In this document: positions 53,474 through 61,548 of the stretch, piece by piece
How positions within the stretch are numbered: the stretch's first letter is position 1
Layout: every line of letters starts with the position of its first letter
Assembly: GCF_000620085.1 (NCBI RefSeq)
Contig: NZ_JHVJ01000031.1
Span: 1 to 62,020, forward strand
Source: Marinobacterium jannaschii DSM 6295
GTDB taxonomy: Bacteria > Pseudomonadota > Gammaproteobacteria > Pseudomonadales > Balneatricaceae
Reading direction: 5' to 3'
Length of the DNA stretch: 62,020 nt
Notes under the pieces: generated by a model
Database searches by the model: none
Seen by the model: only the letters and a program-made list of their open reading frames with translations
Told to the model about the DNA's origin: nothing
Translations under genes and position numbers: made by a program

Positions 53474-53602
53474 ATGGCTTGATATCCAACCGAACTGAAA
53501 GCCTCGGTTATCCAGAAAATGATGCCACCCAACAATGTACCGATGGCGCAACTGGAACGTGAAACAGGCATCAGCAACGTAACCCTGTACACTATTTTTT
53601 AA
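53474..53602 (+). pseudogene. Transposase helix-turn-helix (OrfA-like) remnant
   Basis: ATG preceded by GGAGAG; in-frame stop at codon 3, then YPTELKASVIQKMMPPNN and LERETGISNVTLYT, the N-terminal HTH of an IS3-like OrfA, ending prematurely at 53602. A remnant of an IS insertion. Confidence 0.7.
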
Positions 53603-53815
53603 TCCAGACCATTCTGATTATTCGGCCTATTCCCTACAACATTAACTTTAAAACACCCCGAAAAACGTATCGGCACTCTTAAACAAAATCCGATATCAAT
53701 CTGAGACAGGTTATTTTATTCCTTCATAAAATCTTCAAATAGATTCTGATTTATTCACAACAACAAGATTTGTCCTGACTAAATTCCGTAATAGACCCAC
53801 CCGCCATTAATCTGA

Positions 53816-53832
53816 TATCGAATTTTTCGATA
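53816..53832. promoter_or_regulatory. Perfect LysR-type box (TATCGAA-TTT-TTCGATA)
   Basis: Identical half-sites and spacing to the box at 40688; contains T-N11-A. It lies 82 bp before the SMR start codon and probably drives the four-gene operon 53914-56968 under the paralogous LysR at 57074 or 40874. Confidence 0.75.
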
Positions 53833-53913
53833 CCCCCCATGGAATATATTCGTTTTACAACTTTCAAGCGGCGGAGGATATTAGCCGGAGAACAAAAACT
53901 AAGAGTAAAAGCG

Positions 53914-54288
53914 ATGAGCGGATGGACATTTTTACTGCTGGGAATCGCCTTTGAGGTAGCGGGCACTTACTGCCTGAAGCTATCCCAGGGCTTCAGCAAC
54001 CTGGTGCCGTCGGTAAGCTGCTTTGTGCTGTTTGCGGTAGCGATATCCCTGATCATCATGGCGGCGAAAACCATCGATGTCAGCATCGTTTATGCGGTCT
54101 GGTCCGGCGTTGGCATTGTCATGGTGTCCACCTTTGGCGTGCTGGTTTTCCAGGAACAGATCAGTGCCGCCCGGCTGCTCTTTATCGCGATGATCCTGAT
54201 CGGTGTTATCGGCCTTCACTCCGTGAGTTCCGTTTCTTCCGATACAACGACCGGCCCGGAGACCTCCCATGTCCATCCTTCTGAATAA
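53914..54288 (+). CDS. Small multidrug resistance (SMR/EmrE-like) transporter
   Basis: 124 residues from the ATG at 53914. Four membrane helices; the proton/substrate Glu is in LLGIAFEVAGTYCLKLSQG, and the second half has VYAVWSGVGIV and VLVFQEQIS as in EmrE. A 20-residue polar C-terminal tail (SSVSSDTTTGPETSHVHPSE) overlaps the next gene by 20 bp. In this catabolic operon it may export a toxic intermediate or carry the substrate (inference). Confidence 0.85.
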   Translation: MSGWTFLLLGIAFEVAGTYCLKLSQGFSNLVPSVSCFVLFAVAISLIIMAAKTIDVSIVYAVWSGVGIVMVSTFGVLVFQEQISAARLLFIAMILIGVIGLHSVSSVSSDTTTGPETSHVHPSE

Positions 54289-55222
54289 CAACGGCTACGA
54301 TAATCGCTCCTGGCTGGAAGCACTGTCCAGGCTGATGCCTGAGCGCAGAATCCATATTTTTCCGGAAATTGACGATATTGAAGCGATTCGGAAAGAGATT
54401 GAGTTTGCTGTGGTCTGGGATCATCCCCGCGGCGACCTGATCCGCTATCCCAACCTGCGGGCGATTCTGCTCCTGGGCGCCGGTACTGAAGCGATCGACC
54501 AGGAAACTCAGCTGCCCGATGTTCCGGTAGTACGCCTGGTTGATCCGGAAGTATTGAATGATATGGCACTGTACGCGCTCTATTGGGTGATGAATTTCCA
54601 TCGCCAGTACGATCGCTACCGCGAGCAACAGAGGGATGCCCACTGGCAGCGCCATGAGATCTGCGCCCCTCAGGATTACCGCGTCACCGTGCTGGGCCTT
54701 GGCATGGTCGGCCGTACCGTCGCCTCGACACTGGCGCGCAATGGCTACCAACTGTCCGGCTGGGACCGGTTCCCTCAGGAGATCGAAGATGTCCACTGCT
54801 TTAGTGGTGACACGCAGCTGGCATCAGCGTTTGCTGATACTGATGTGTTGGTTAACTGCCTGCCGCTGAACGCAGCCACACAACACTTTATCGACCGACA
54901 CCTGCTGGCGCTGATGCCACAAGGCAGCTACCTGATTAACGTTAGCCGTGGCGCCGTCATCAATGATCAGCATCTGATAGAACAACTGGACAACGGTCAC
55001 ATCGCCCATGCGGTGTTAGACGCCTTCGCCAGTGAGCCGCTGCCACAGGCCAATCCGTTCTGGCATCACAGCAAGGTGACGGTGACCCCCCATATGTCCG
55101 GCGCTACTTACGCCCGTTCAGCGGCCAGATTGGTGGCTGACAACATTCAACGGATAGAGAACGGCGCGCAGCCCTTCCCGCTCCACCAGCCAGCAGGGAT
55201 CAGCAGTGCCCAGGCCTGCTGA
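54269..55222 (+). CDS. D-2-hydroxyacid dehydrogenase (GhrA/hydroxypyruvate reductase type)
   Basis: 317 residues. NAD(P) loop VLGLGMVGRTVAS, catalytic Arg in NVSRGAVIND, Glu in DAFASEPLP and His in TPHMSGATYARS are all present. GhrA-like enzymes reduce glyoxylate, hydroxypyruvate or related 2-oxoacids. It overlaps the SMR gene by 20 bp and is followed by an aldolase 47 bp later: second gene of the operon. Confidence 0.88.
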   Translation: MSILLNNNGYDNRSWLEALSRLMPERRIHIFPEIDDIEAIRKEIEFAVVWDHPRGDLIRYPNLRAILLLGAGTEAIDQETQLPDVPVVRLVDPEVLNDMALYALYWVMNFHRQYDRYREQQRDAHWQRHEICAPQDYRVTVLGLGMVGRTVASTLARNGYQLSGWDRFPQEIEDVHCFSGDTQLASAFADTDVLVNCLPLNAATQHFIDRHLLALMPQGSYLINVSRGAVINDQHLIEQLDNGHIAHAVLDAFASEPLPQANPFWHHSKVTVTPHMSGATYARSAARLVADNIQRIENGAQPFPLHQPAGISSAQAC

Positions 55223-55269
55223 CCTGTAACAACTTAACAAAAACAAAACGCTTAATTGAGGTATTCGAG

Positions 55270-56010
55270 ATGACAACTGAGCTGACTTTGGAACAGCAAC
55301 AGGAGCAGGTGCGGATCGATCTGGCCGCCATGTTCCGCCTGACCCATTACTTCGGCTGGGACGATACAATCTGGAATCATATTACCGCGCGGGTTCCCGG
55401 TGCCGACCATCACTTCTATATGCACCGTTTCGGTCTTTACTACGACGAGGTGTGCGCTTCTAACCTGATCAAGGTGGATGAGGAAGGCAGAGTGCTGGAA
55501 GGGCCAAGCGATGTGAACACGGCCGGATTTATTATCCATGGTGCCATCCACCTGAATGAGACCCACAAAGACAACAAGTTTGTCTTCCACGCCCACCCGA
55601 AATCCGCCATTGCCGCCACGGCGTTCAAGGAGCTGCCTTTCCTGGTACAGGACTCCTCCATGCTCTACGGCAAGGTTGGCTTCCATGACTGGGAAGGGCT
55701 GTCCGTCGATCCGGATGAGCGTCACCGCATCGCCGAGAATATGGGCAACAACAGCTGCCTGGTGATGCGTAACCACGGCTTCCTTACCGTCGGTGAGACC
55801 GCCGGCGAGTGCTTCATGAATATGTATTACCTGATCCGCCTCTGTGAAGTGGCACTTCAGGCCAATGCATCTGGCGCCGAGCTTGATCCAGGCCCGACTC
55901 ACCTGTGGGAGCTGGCCTCAAAACAGTATGAAGCCTTTTCTCCTGGAATGTACGAATGGCCGGCACTGCTGCGCAAGTGCGATCGCCTGGACCCATCCTA
56001 CAAACAGTAA
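55270..56010 (+). CDS. Class II aldolase/adducin-family protein
   Basis: 246 residues. ITARVPGADHHFYMHRFG, zinc ligands in FVFHAHPKSAIAAT and the third His in VMRNHGFLTVGET mark the fuculose-aldolase/adducin fold. The metal-dependent retro-aldol or decarboxylation substrate is probably a short hydroxyacid or its phosphate. Third gene of the operon. Confidence 0.87.
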   Translation: MTTELTLEQQQEQVRIDLAAMFRLTHYFGWDDTIWNHITARVPGADHHFYMHRFGLYYDEVCASNLIKVDEEGRVLEGPSDVNTAGFIIHGAIHLNETHKDNKFVFHAHPKSAIAATAFKELPFLVQDSSMLYGKVGFHDWEGLSVDPDERHRIAENMGNNSCLVMRNHGFLTVGETAGECFMNMYYLIRLCEVALQANASGAELDPGPTHLWELASKQYEAFSPGMYEWPALLRKCDRLDPSYKQ

Positions 56011-56074
56011 CTGCCACCCAGCTGCCGCACGCCCCTGAGTAATGCGGCGCTGACAGCCACAGGAATCAGCTGTA

Positions 56075-56968
56075 ATGAATATTGGTTTTATCGGACTGGG
56101 CAATATGGGCTCAGGCATGGCGAACAACCTGCTGAGCTACTGCCAGCAGGAGGGTCATCAGTTACAGGTTATCGACCTGAACACCGAGGTGGTTAAGCAG
56201 TTTGCCGACAAAGGTGCCCTGGCTGCGGCATCAGTACAGGCGATCGCCCAAAGCTGTGAAGTGATCTTCACCTCACTCCCCAGCTCGGTACAGGTCAACC
56301 AGGTTGCCTTCGGCGCTGAGGGCATTCTGGAAAACGCCCAGCCTGGCACTGTGTGGTTTGAGACCAGCACCAATGAGCTGGCAGAGTGGGAGAAGGTACA
56401 GGCAGCTGCGCCTGAGGAGATCACCCTGATCGATGCCCCGATAACCGGCGGCGCTGAAGGTGCTGCAGCGGGTACGCTGACAATGCTGATCGGTGCCGAG
56501 GAAGAGACCCTGGCCCCGTTCCGGCCGATGCTGGCGGCGATGAGCAAGAAAGCCGTACGGATGGGCCCAAGTGGTGCAGGCTACGTGACCAAGCTCTCCC
56601 AGCTGCACCTCAACTACCTGGTTGCACAGGGGATTGGTGAAGCCTTGATGCTCGGCGCTAAAGCCGACCTCGACCTGACGACTCTGCATGAGATCCTGCA
56701 GAACAGCTGCGCCCAGAGCTATGTGGTCGATAAGTACATCCCTAAAGTACTGGATGGCAGCTACGACCGCTCCTTTGCCCTGGGACTGGCCACCAAGGAT
56801 ATGCGCCTGATCACCGAACTGGGTAGTCATCTGCAGATCGAGCTGGCACTGGCGAATAAGGTATATGACACCTACCAGGTCGCCACTGAAAAGTACGGCC
56901 CGGAGGTGCCCCACCTCAGCGTACTGAAGCTGATCGAGGAAAAGTCAGAGCAACTACTTCGCGCCTGA
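56075..56968 (+). CDS. 3-hydroxyisobutyrate dehydrogenase-family (beta-hydroxyacid) dehydrogenase
   Basis: 297 residues. NAD(P) motif GFIGLGNMGSGMANNL, substrate motif DAPITGGAEGAAAGTLT and catalytic Lys in YVTKLSQLHLNYL. These enzymes oxidise beta-hydroxyacids such as hydroxyisobutyrate, tartronate semialdehyde, sulfolactaldehyde or threonate derivatives. Last gene of the operon, followed by a clear terminator. Confidence 0.88.
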   Translation: MNIGFIGLGNMGSGMANNLLSYCQQEGHQLQVIDLNTEVVKQFADKGALAAASVQAIAQSCEVIFTSLPSSVQVNQVAFGAEGILENAQPGTVWFETSTNELAEWEKVQAAAPEEITLIDAPITGGAEGAAAGTLTMLIGAEEETLAPFRPMLAAMSKKAVRMGPSGAGYVTKLSQLHLNYLVAQGIGEALMLGAKADLDLTTLHEILQNSCAQSYVVDKYIPKVLDGSYDRSFALGLATKDMRLITELGSHLQIELALANKVYDTYQVATEKYGPEVPHLSVLKLIEEKSEQLLRA

Positions 56969-56975
56969 TACAACC

Positions 56976-57009
56976 AAGCCGGACCCAAAAGTCCGGCTTT
57001 TTTCTTCTT
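56976..57009 (+). terminator. Rho-independent terminator
   Basis: AAGCCGGAC/GTCCGGCTT stem, CCAAAA loop, then TTTTTTCTTCTT. Ends the dehydrogenase/aldolase operon. Confidence 0.95.
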
Positions 57010-57073
57010 AACGCCGGGATGCTCTGATAACGTCTATCAGCAGCCCGGTGTGGCTACTAAGACCAGCAACGCC

Positions 57074-57925
57074 ATGAATATCGAAAACCTGCGCGCCTTC
57101 GTCGAGGTGACTGCCACCGGTAGTTTCCAGAAAGCCTCGGAAAATCTGCATATCACCCAGTCCACCGTCAGCGCCCGTATCAAGACCCTGGAAGATCGTC
57201 TCAACCGCCAGCTATTCACCCGACTGCCGCAAGGGGTAGCACTGACGGCGGGCGGTAAGAGCTTCTATCGCCATGCGTTGGCGGTTATTCAATCCTGGGA
57301 GCGGGCCCAGCAGGAGGTGGCCCTGCCGGAGGGTGCCGAAAGTTCGGTCAGCCTTGGCGTCCCACTTAACTACTGGCACAACACCGCCTGTCGCTGGTTG
57401 GCGTGGATGCAACAGCATGCCGCCCATATCGCCCCCCAGTTACAATCGGACTACTCGGTTTTTCTACTACAAAAGCTGCGTGAGGGGCTGCTGGATATGG
57501 CAATTGTCTATGAGCCGCAACACTCGCCGGACATAGTGATCCGCCCCTACCAGCGTCAGGAGCTGGTGATGGTGTCCAGCCATCCGCGCGATATTCAGCA
57601 GGGACAGGCGGAGGGATATATCTATGTGGATTGGGGCCCCTCCTTCCGCGAGATGCACCGCCAGGCCTATCCGGGGGTACCTCAACACCGTTTATCGGTG
57701 GCCCTGGAGATGGTAGCCCTGGAGCATATCCTGCAACGGGGCGGCTCGGGTTATATCTCGATGCAGAACGCAGCGCCTCTACTTGAGAGTGGTCGCTTGT
57801 TTCCGGTTAAAGGAGCCACCCAGCTCAGCGTACAGAGTCTCCTGGTCTACTCGAGTATTCGTCAGCAGGAAGAATCGATCCAAACCGCCATCAAGGGCTT
57901 GGAAGCCGTTAGAGCTGCGGATTAG
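57074..57925 (+). CDS. LysR-family regulator (paralogue of 40874)
   Basis: 283 residues from the ATG at 57074, chosen to match the N-terminus MNI..LRAF of its paralogue. HTH with HITQSTVSARIKTLE; effector domain YIYVDWGPSFREMHRQAYPG. Transcribed in the same direction as, but separated by a terminator from, the aldolase operon. It probably acts on the ATCGAA-N3-TTCGAT boxes. Confidence 0.88.
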   Translation: MNIENLRAFVEVTATGSFQKASENLHITQSTVSARIKTLEDRLNRQLFTRLPQGVALTAGGKSFYRHALAVIQSWERAQQEVALPEGAESSVSLGVPLNYWHNTACRWLAWMQQHAAHIAPQLQSDYSVFLLQKLREGLLDMAIVYEPQHSPDIVIRPYQRQELVMVSSHPRDIQQGQAEGYIYVDWGPSFREMHRQAYPGVPQHRLSVALEMVALEHILQRGGSGYISMQNAAPLLESGRLFPVKGATQLSVQSLLVYSSIRQQEESIQTAIKGLEAVRAAD

Positions 57926-57985
57926 TTAATTATTTGGATAACCAGTGAAAACGAGGTGAGTTATTTAAATGACTACCAATAAAAA

Positions 57986-58003
57986 AGCCCTGATAACAGG
58001 GCT
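57986..58003 (-). terminator. Hairpin with minus-strand T-run
   Basis: AGCCCTG/CAGGGCT, followed on the minus strand by TTTTTTATT. It faces leftward genes; the plus-strand LysR ends 60 bp before it. Confidence 0.65.
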
Positions 58004-58172
58004 AAGGAACCCTTTATACCTAGGAGTAAGATAAAGGGGAAACGCACACACTTTCATATGTGAAAACCAACAAAGATATTATATTTCCAAGACTAATTTT
58101 TAGATATCAAATAGTCTTTATAGGAAACACAAAGCAATTTAATCAGACGAAAGTTCAACAACCGCAAAATAA

Positions 58173-58199
58173 AAAGCCGTGAAAATAATCCACGGCTTT
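58173..58199 (-). terminator. Terminator of the enolase-like pseudogene
   Basis: AAAGCCGTG/CACGGCTTT stem with AT-rich loop; minus-strand reading continues into TTTTATTTT. Confidence 0.85.
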
Positions 58200-58214
58200 C
58201 GCGAACAATCAGTC

Positions 58215-58607
58215 TTACTTTGAAAGATGCTGGTTAATAAAGTCGTAATCGACGCTAAAGCCTAAACCTGGTCCTTCTGGCATCAGAGTATCGATGGCCC
58301 CGGCATCGAGAATGTCTTTCATACCAAAGCGTGTGAAGTCAGTCTCGCCACTGGCGACAGGGATATTGATCGCATCCAGTACACGGGCATGGCCCTTCAG
58401 GTCGTGGGCAGGCACTGGCTCTTCAAACCAGCCGATATCGTAGGGCTCAAGCATACGTGCCAAGCGGATCGCCTGCCGCGGCGTCAGCGCCTGGTTGGCA
58501 CCGGTGAGAATCCCGATCTCATCTCCAATAGCGTCCCGCACTGCAGCTGCACGCGCCCCATCCTCTGCCGGATTGGGTTTACCAAGGCGGAATTTCAACC
58601 TGACAGG
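58215..58607 (-). pseudogene. Enolase-superfamily (mandelate racemase-like) remnant
   Basis: About 130 residues from the barrel of an MR/MLE-like enzyme (FRLGKPNPAEDGARAAAVR, FEEPVPAHDLKGHARV, GETDFTRFG). The N-terminal domain is absent. The usual metal-binding D-A-N is G-A-N (LTGANQAL). Between DTLMP and GPGLGFSVDYDF roughly a hundred family residues, including the catalytic His region, are missing. Clearly non-functional. Confidence 0.85.
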
Positions 58608-59055
58608 TATTCAGATTAACTATTTTCACACATTCACCTACTTTCAGAACTGACTCGAAAGCTAACCAGTGTTGGCAAGCGCAATCCTTTAGAAGCTAGA
58701 TAGCTTCTCTTGTTTTTTATCTCATCTGCCCCGCAGACTTCGACCTCGTTACTTACAGTAAGCCATATGTTCAGGCCAGGTAAAAGTCGAAAACGCTTTA
58801 ATTTTTTTCAGTTCTATATAAACGGATTTTATAGACGAGTCCAAAACGGGCCAAACCAGACACCAGATCATAAAAACCATTAAAGAAGTTTTTAAAAACT
58901 ATAAATTAACAATTGAAGCGTGATGACTTTAGTATGAAATCATTCGATGAAATACGCCTAAGACATATTTTATCGCAGCTGTCTCTAGCTCGAACCTACG
59001 TGATAGAAGATGGCGACAGTTCCCAAACCTGAAAAATAAAAAGACGGGGAAACCT
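58608..59055. other. 450-bp intergenic region before the betaine-binding protein
   Basis: Contains an orphan plus-strand terminator (58691), an imperfect inverted repeat around 58738-58790 (GACTTCGACCT against AGGTAAAAGTC) and AT-rich sequence from 58790 to 58960 that should hold the promoter of the 59056 gene. No gene found. Confidence 0.5.
58691..58718 (+). terminator. Orphan plus-strand terminator
   Basis: AGAAGCT/AGCTTCT stem then CTTGTTTTTT. No plus-strand gene ends nearby, so it may be a relic, the end of a small RNA or an attenuator for the downstream gene. Confidence 0.7.
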
Positions 59056-60021
59056 ATGAAAAAGTCTATCCTGGCTCTCAGCCTTGCCGGCGCAGCTATC
59101 TTCTCTACCACTGCCCAGGCAGAGTGCGGCGAAGTCAGTATCACTGAAATGAACTGGGCCTCCGGCGCCGTCGTCACCTCGGTCGCCAAATTTCTGATGG
59201 AGCAAGGCTACGGTTGCACGGTTCAGAAAGTACCGTCCTCTACTGTGCCATCCGTCACCTCTGTGGCCGAGACCGGCAAGCCGGACATCCTCACCGAGCT
59301 GTGGCTGACCTCAGTACCGATGTATAAGAAGCTGGAAGATGAAGGCAAGGTAATCACCGCGACCAACGTTATTGCCGATGGCGGCAAGGACTCATGGCTG
59401 GTACCCAAATACCTGGTTGATAAGCACCCTGAGTTGAAGACCATTGAAGGGGTGTTGGCCAACCCGCAACTGGTGGGCGGACGTTTCCATAACGCTCCCG
59501 ATGGCTGGGGCATCCGGATCAAGAACGACAACCTGATCAAAGCGTTCGACTTTGCCGGGCATAAGATGAATGTCTTCAACCACGGCTCAGGCGAAACCTT
59601 GGCGGCGTCCATCGCCTCAGCTTACCAATCAAAGCAGCCTTGGTTCGGTTACTACTGGGCACCGACGTCTGTACTAGGTAAGTACGAGATGGTAGCAGTG
59701 GATATGGGTAACTTTGATAAAGCCAGCCATGACTGTATCCAAGACACAGAATGCGCCAATCCTGGCAAGACCTCCCTACCAAGCGCTACCGTCATCACCG
59801 CGGTTACGCGTGACCTCGCCAACCGCGAGCCGCAGATCTACGAGCTGATGAGCAATATGAGCTTCACCAGTGCCGAGATGAGTCGCCTGCTTGCCTGGCA
59901 GGAGAAGAACAAAGCCTCTGCCGAAGAAACCGCCGTGCACTTTATTACCCAATACGGCGATACCTGGTCTGGTTGGATCGATGACGAGGCCCGTCAGAAG
60001 CTCTCATCATTGCTGAAATAA
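59056..60021 (+). CDS. Glycine betaine/proline-type ABC substrate-binding protein (ProX/OpuAC)
   Basis: 321 residues. Signal peptide ILALSLAGAAIFSTTAQAE; then VSITEMNWASGAVVTSVAKF and PDILTELWLTSVPMY, and aromatic-rich GWGIRIKN and YYWAPTSVLGKYEM that usually build the quaternary-amine cage. It binds betaine-like or DMSP-like osmolytes in the periplasm. No permease or ATPase follows, so it is an orphan component that must share a transporter encoded elsewhere. Confidence 0.88.
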   Translation: MKKSILALSLAGAAIFSTTAQAECGEVSITEMNWASGAVVTSVAKFLMEQGYGCTVQKVPSSTVPSVTSVAETGKPDILTELWLTSVPMYKKLEDEGKVITATNVIADGGKDSWLVPKYLVDKHPELKTIEGVLANPQLVGGRFHNAPDGWGIRIKNDNLIKAFDFAGHKMNVFNHGSGETLAASIASAYQSKQPWFGYYWAPTSVLGKYEMVAVDMGNFDKASHDCIQDTECANPGKTSLPSATVITAVTRDLANREPQIYELMSNMSFTSAEMSRLLAWQEKNKASAEETAVHFITQYGDTWSGWIDDEARQKLSSLLK

Positions 60022-60030
60022 TATGAACGT

Positions 60031-60054
60031 TTCGGGAGCAGCCCTGCTCCCGAA
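60031..60054 (+). terminator. Hairpin downstream of the betaine-binding gene
   Basis: TTCGGGAGCA/TGCTCCCGAA stem with GCCC loop; no T-run. Confidence 0.6.
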
Positions 60055-60775
60055 CCACCGCGATGGCAACACGCCACTCCCCTCGCTGCCTTTGTGCATT
60101 CCTGCCTGCTTTCTGTACTGGCAAGTCATCACGATCCGAGTCCCGGGTTAGCGGCCCTCCCCGGTAAAATACGCTTCCCACACGACTAACCACACACCTC
60201 TTATTCAGTGTTGCTTCAGCGTCTCCAGACAAAAACGGAACCGTTCCGGCAAGCCATTTACCTTTCGTGTGTATGGGAAGGCCACATATCCAGTATAAGG
60301 TGTCCACTTTCGGCACAAAGCGGCCACTTATGTATCCTGCCTAAGCCGGGGCAGTGCTTTTCGTAGTCCTTCCAAGGTCCTGCTCCAGCCGATACGCTGT
60401 TTCCAAAGCTTGCCGTCGATCCCGATGCTGTAGCATTCAATCCGCGAGGTGGGATATAGTTCAAAGCGGTGGGTAACCGGAGTACCCGAATTAAAATCTG
60501 TGATCTCGATCACCCTGCGAAGTGCAGGCAGTTCAGGCTGGTATGTATCAGGATGATGACCACGCTCCTCAAGTCTTTTCCCTTATTCTCCCGCTCACGC
60601 GCTCGCCATGCGATCGACTTGATCCTGGTACTTCCGTGTTCTGCGGTACATAAAAATTACCCATCCTTGGATAATGAATTTGGAACCTTGCAAGGTAGCG
60701 AAGCTTGCACGGTCCAACTATTAAAGTGTTAGGTTTTACAATCATTCTGCATAGGTGCGATAGAAAAGGAGAATA
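60055..60775. other. 720-bp gene-poor interval
   Basis: The only coding candidate is a small minus-strand ORF at 60328-60513. A GTGTCCACTTTCGGCACAAA stretch near 60300 recalls an IS end but has no partner here. Base composition changes to AT-rich near 60640. Confidence 0.4.
60328..60513 (-). CDS. Small hypothetical protein
   Basis: A 61-residue reading frame beginning with GTG (VIEITDFNSG), with a compact middle RIECYSIGIDGKLW and a basic tail EGLRKALPRLRQDT. No convincing ribosome site and no recognised family. It may be real because the sequence looks protein-like, but could be chance. Confidence 0.35.
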   Translation of the reverse strand: MIEITDFNSGTPVTHRFELYPTSRIECYSIGIDGKLWKQRIGWSRTLEGLRKALPRLRQDT

Positions 60776-61483
60776 ATGTTGCAGTCAACATATAGCGATA
60801 AAAGTGAGCATGCGTTCGTGTTGCATGATAATGATTTACGAAAACTATGGCAAAAACTAGAGGCTTACGGTTGCTCTGTAACAGCAACTGTTAAGTTCAG
60901 CGATAAAGTTGAAAGAAAGATTACCAACATTGAAGACCTATTAAGCTTTGAAAATTCGAAAAAAAGATCAATTCAAAGTATTAAGTTCCAATCTCACTCA
61001 GAACATGGTCACAATAGGACTAGTATCGAATTTGATAGTTCTATTTATCGAACAATAACGGTTAGCTCAAGTGGTGATGATGAGCTAGTAACTAAAGTAA
61101 GTGATGAACTTACAGAATTTACGTCCGGCATTAAACCGTGGTATTCATCAGTAAGCCGCCTAGATGTTTTTTGGCTGATTTTCGTTCCATTCGTTCTGGC
61201 ATTTATGTTCGCTGATATGATGCATGCCTCAAGCGCTGAAGATGTTGCTCTCACATTCAAACAAAGTGCAACAGCTATCGGTGCAATCGCTGCAATTGGG
61301 CTGGGGCTTTACTTGTCTCATAAATTACTAAGCACTTGGAAAAACTACTTATTTCCAATCGCCAGTTTTGCGATAGGTCAAGGGGCTAAAAGGTACAAAA
61401 CACAAGATCAGTTCAGATTTACTGCCGTCATTGGTTTTATTGTGTCAATAGCTGCATCTTTGTTTGTTGGCTTCTTTAGCTAA
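60776..61483 (+). CDS. Unknown membrane protein, AT-rich
   Basis: 235 residues; AAGGAG upstream of the ATG. The soluble N-terminal half (residues 1-120) is rich in Ser, Lys and Asp. Three or four membrane segments follow (VFWLIFVPFVLAFMFADMM, AIGAIAAIGLGLYLSHKLL, AVIGFIVSIAASLFVGFF). No family recognised. Codon use is AT-rich, like the KAP gene and unlike the core genes, and IS debris follows, so it is probably acquired. Confidence 0.7.
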   Translation: MLQSTYSDKSEHAFVLHDNDLRKLWQKLEAYGCSVTATVKFSDKVERKITNIEDLLSFENSKKRSIQSIKFQSHSEHGHNRTSIEFDSSIYRTITVSSSGDDELVTKVSDELTEFTSGIKPWYSSVSRLDVFWLIFVPFVLAFMFADMMHASSAEDVALTFKQSATAIGAIAAIGLGLYLSHKLLSTWKNYLFPIASFAIGQGAKRYKTQDQFRFTAVIGFIVSIAASLFVGFFS

Positions 61484-61484
61484 T

Positions 61485-61528
61485 AACCTCCTCAGTACCC
61501 ACATCTAGCTGTGGGTACTGAGGAGGTT
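61485..61528. terminator. Perfect 19-bp stem hairpin
   Basis: Arms AACCTCCTCAGTACCCACA and its exact complement with a 6-nt loop, directly after the 60776 gene stop and 20 bp before an IS256 end. Longer than a usual terminator and without a T-run. Confidence 0.7.
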
Positions 61529-61548
61529 GTTCACATCGGCTAAATTCG

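Larger units (their letters stand above)
53083..53913. other. 0.8-kb degraded interval
   Basis: No intact gene. It contains a PAS-domain remnant (53258), a transposase OrfA-like remnant (53474), about 200 bp of AT-rich sequence and the LysR-type box at 53816 before the SMR gene. The first 170 bp show nothing. Confidence 0.6.

Noticed and set aside
35699-53485. In-frame TGA at conserved Trp positions (35699 and 53360), plus a third TGA at codon 3 of the 53474 transposase remnant, suggesting TGA recoded as Trp
   Set aside because: All three genes are otherwise truncated remnants, and many intact genes here end in TGA (sodN, the 26660 response regulator, the DMT at 48825) and use TGG for Trp. 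These are ordinary nonsense changes.
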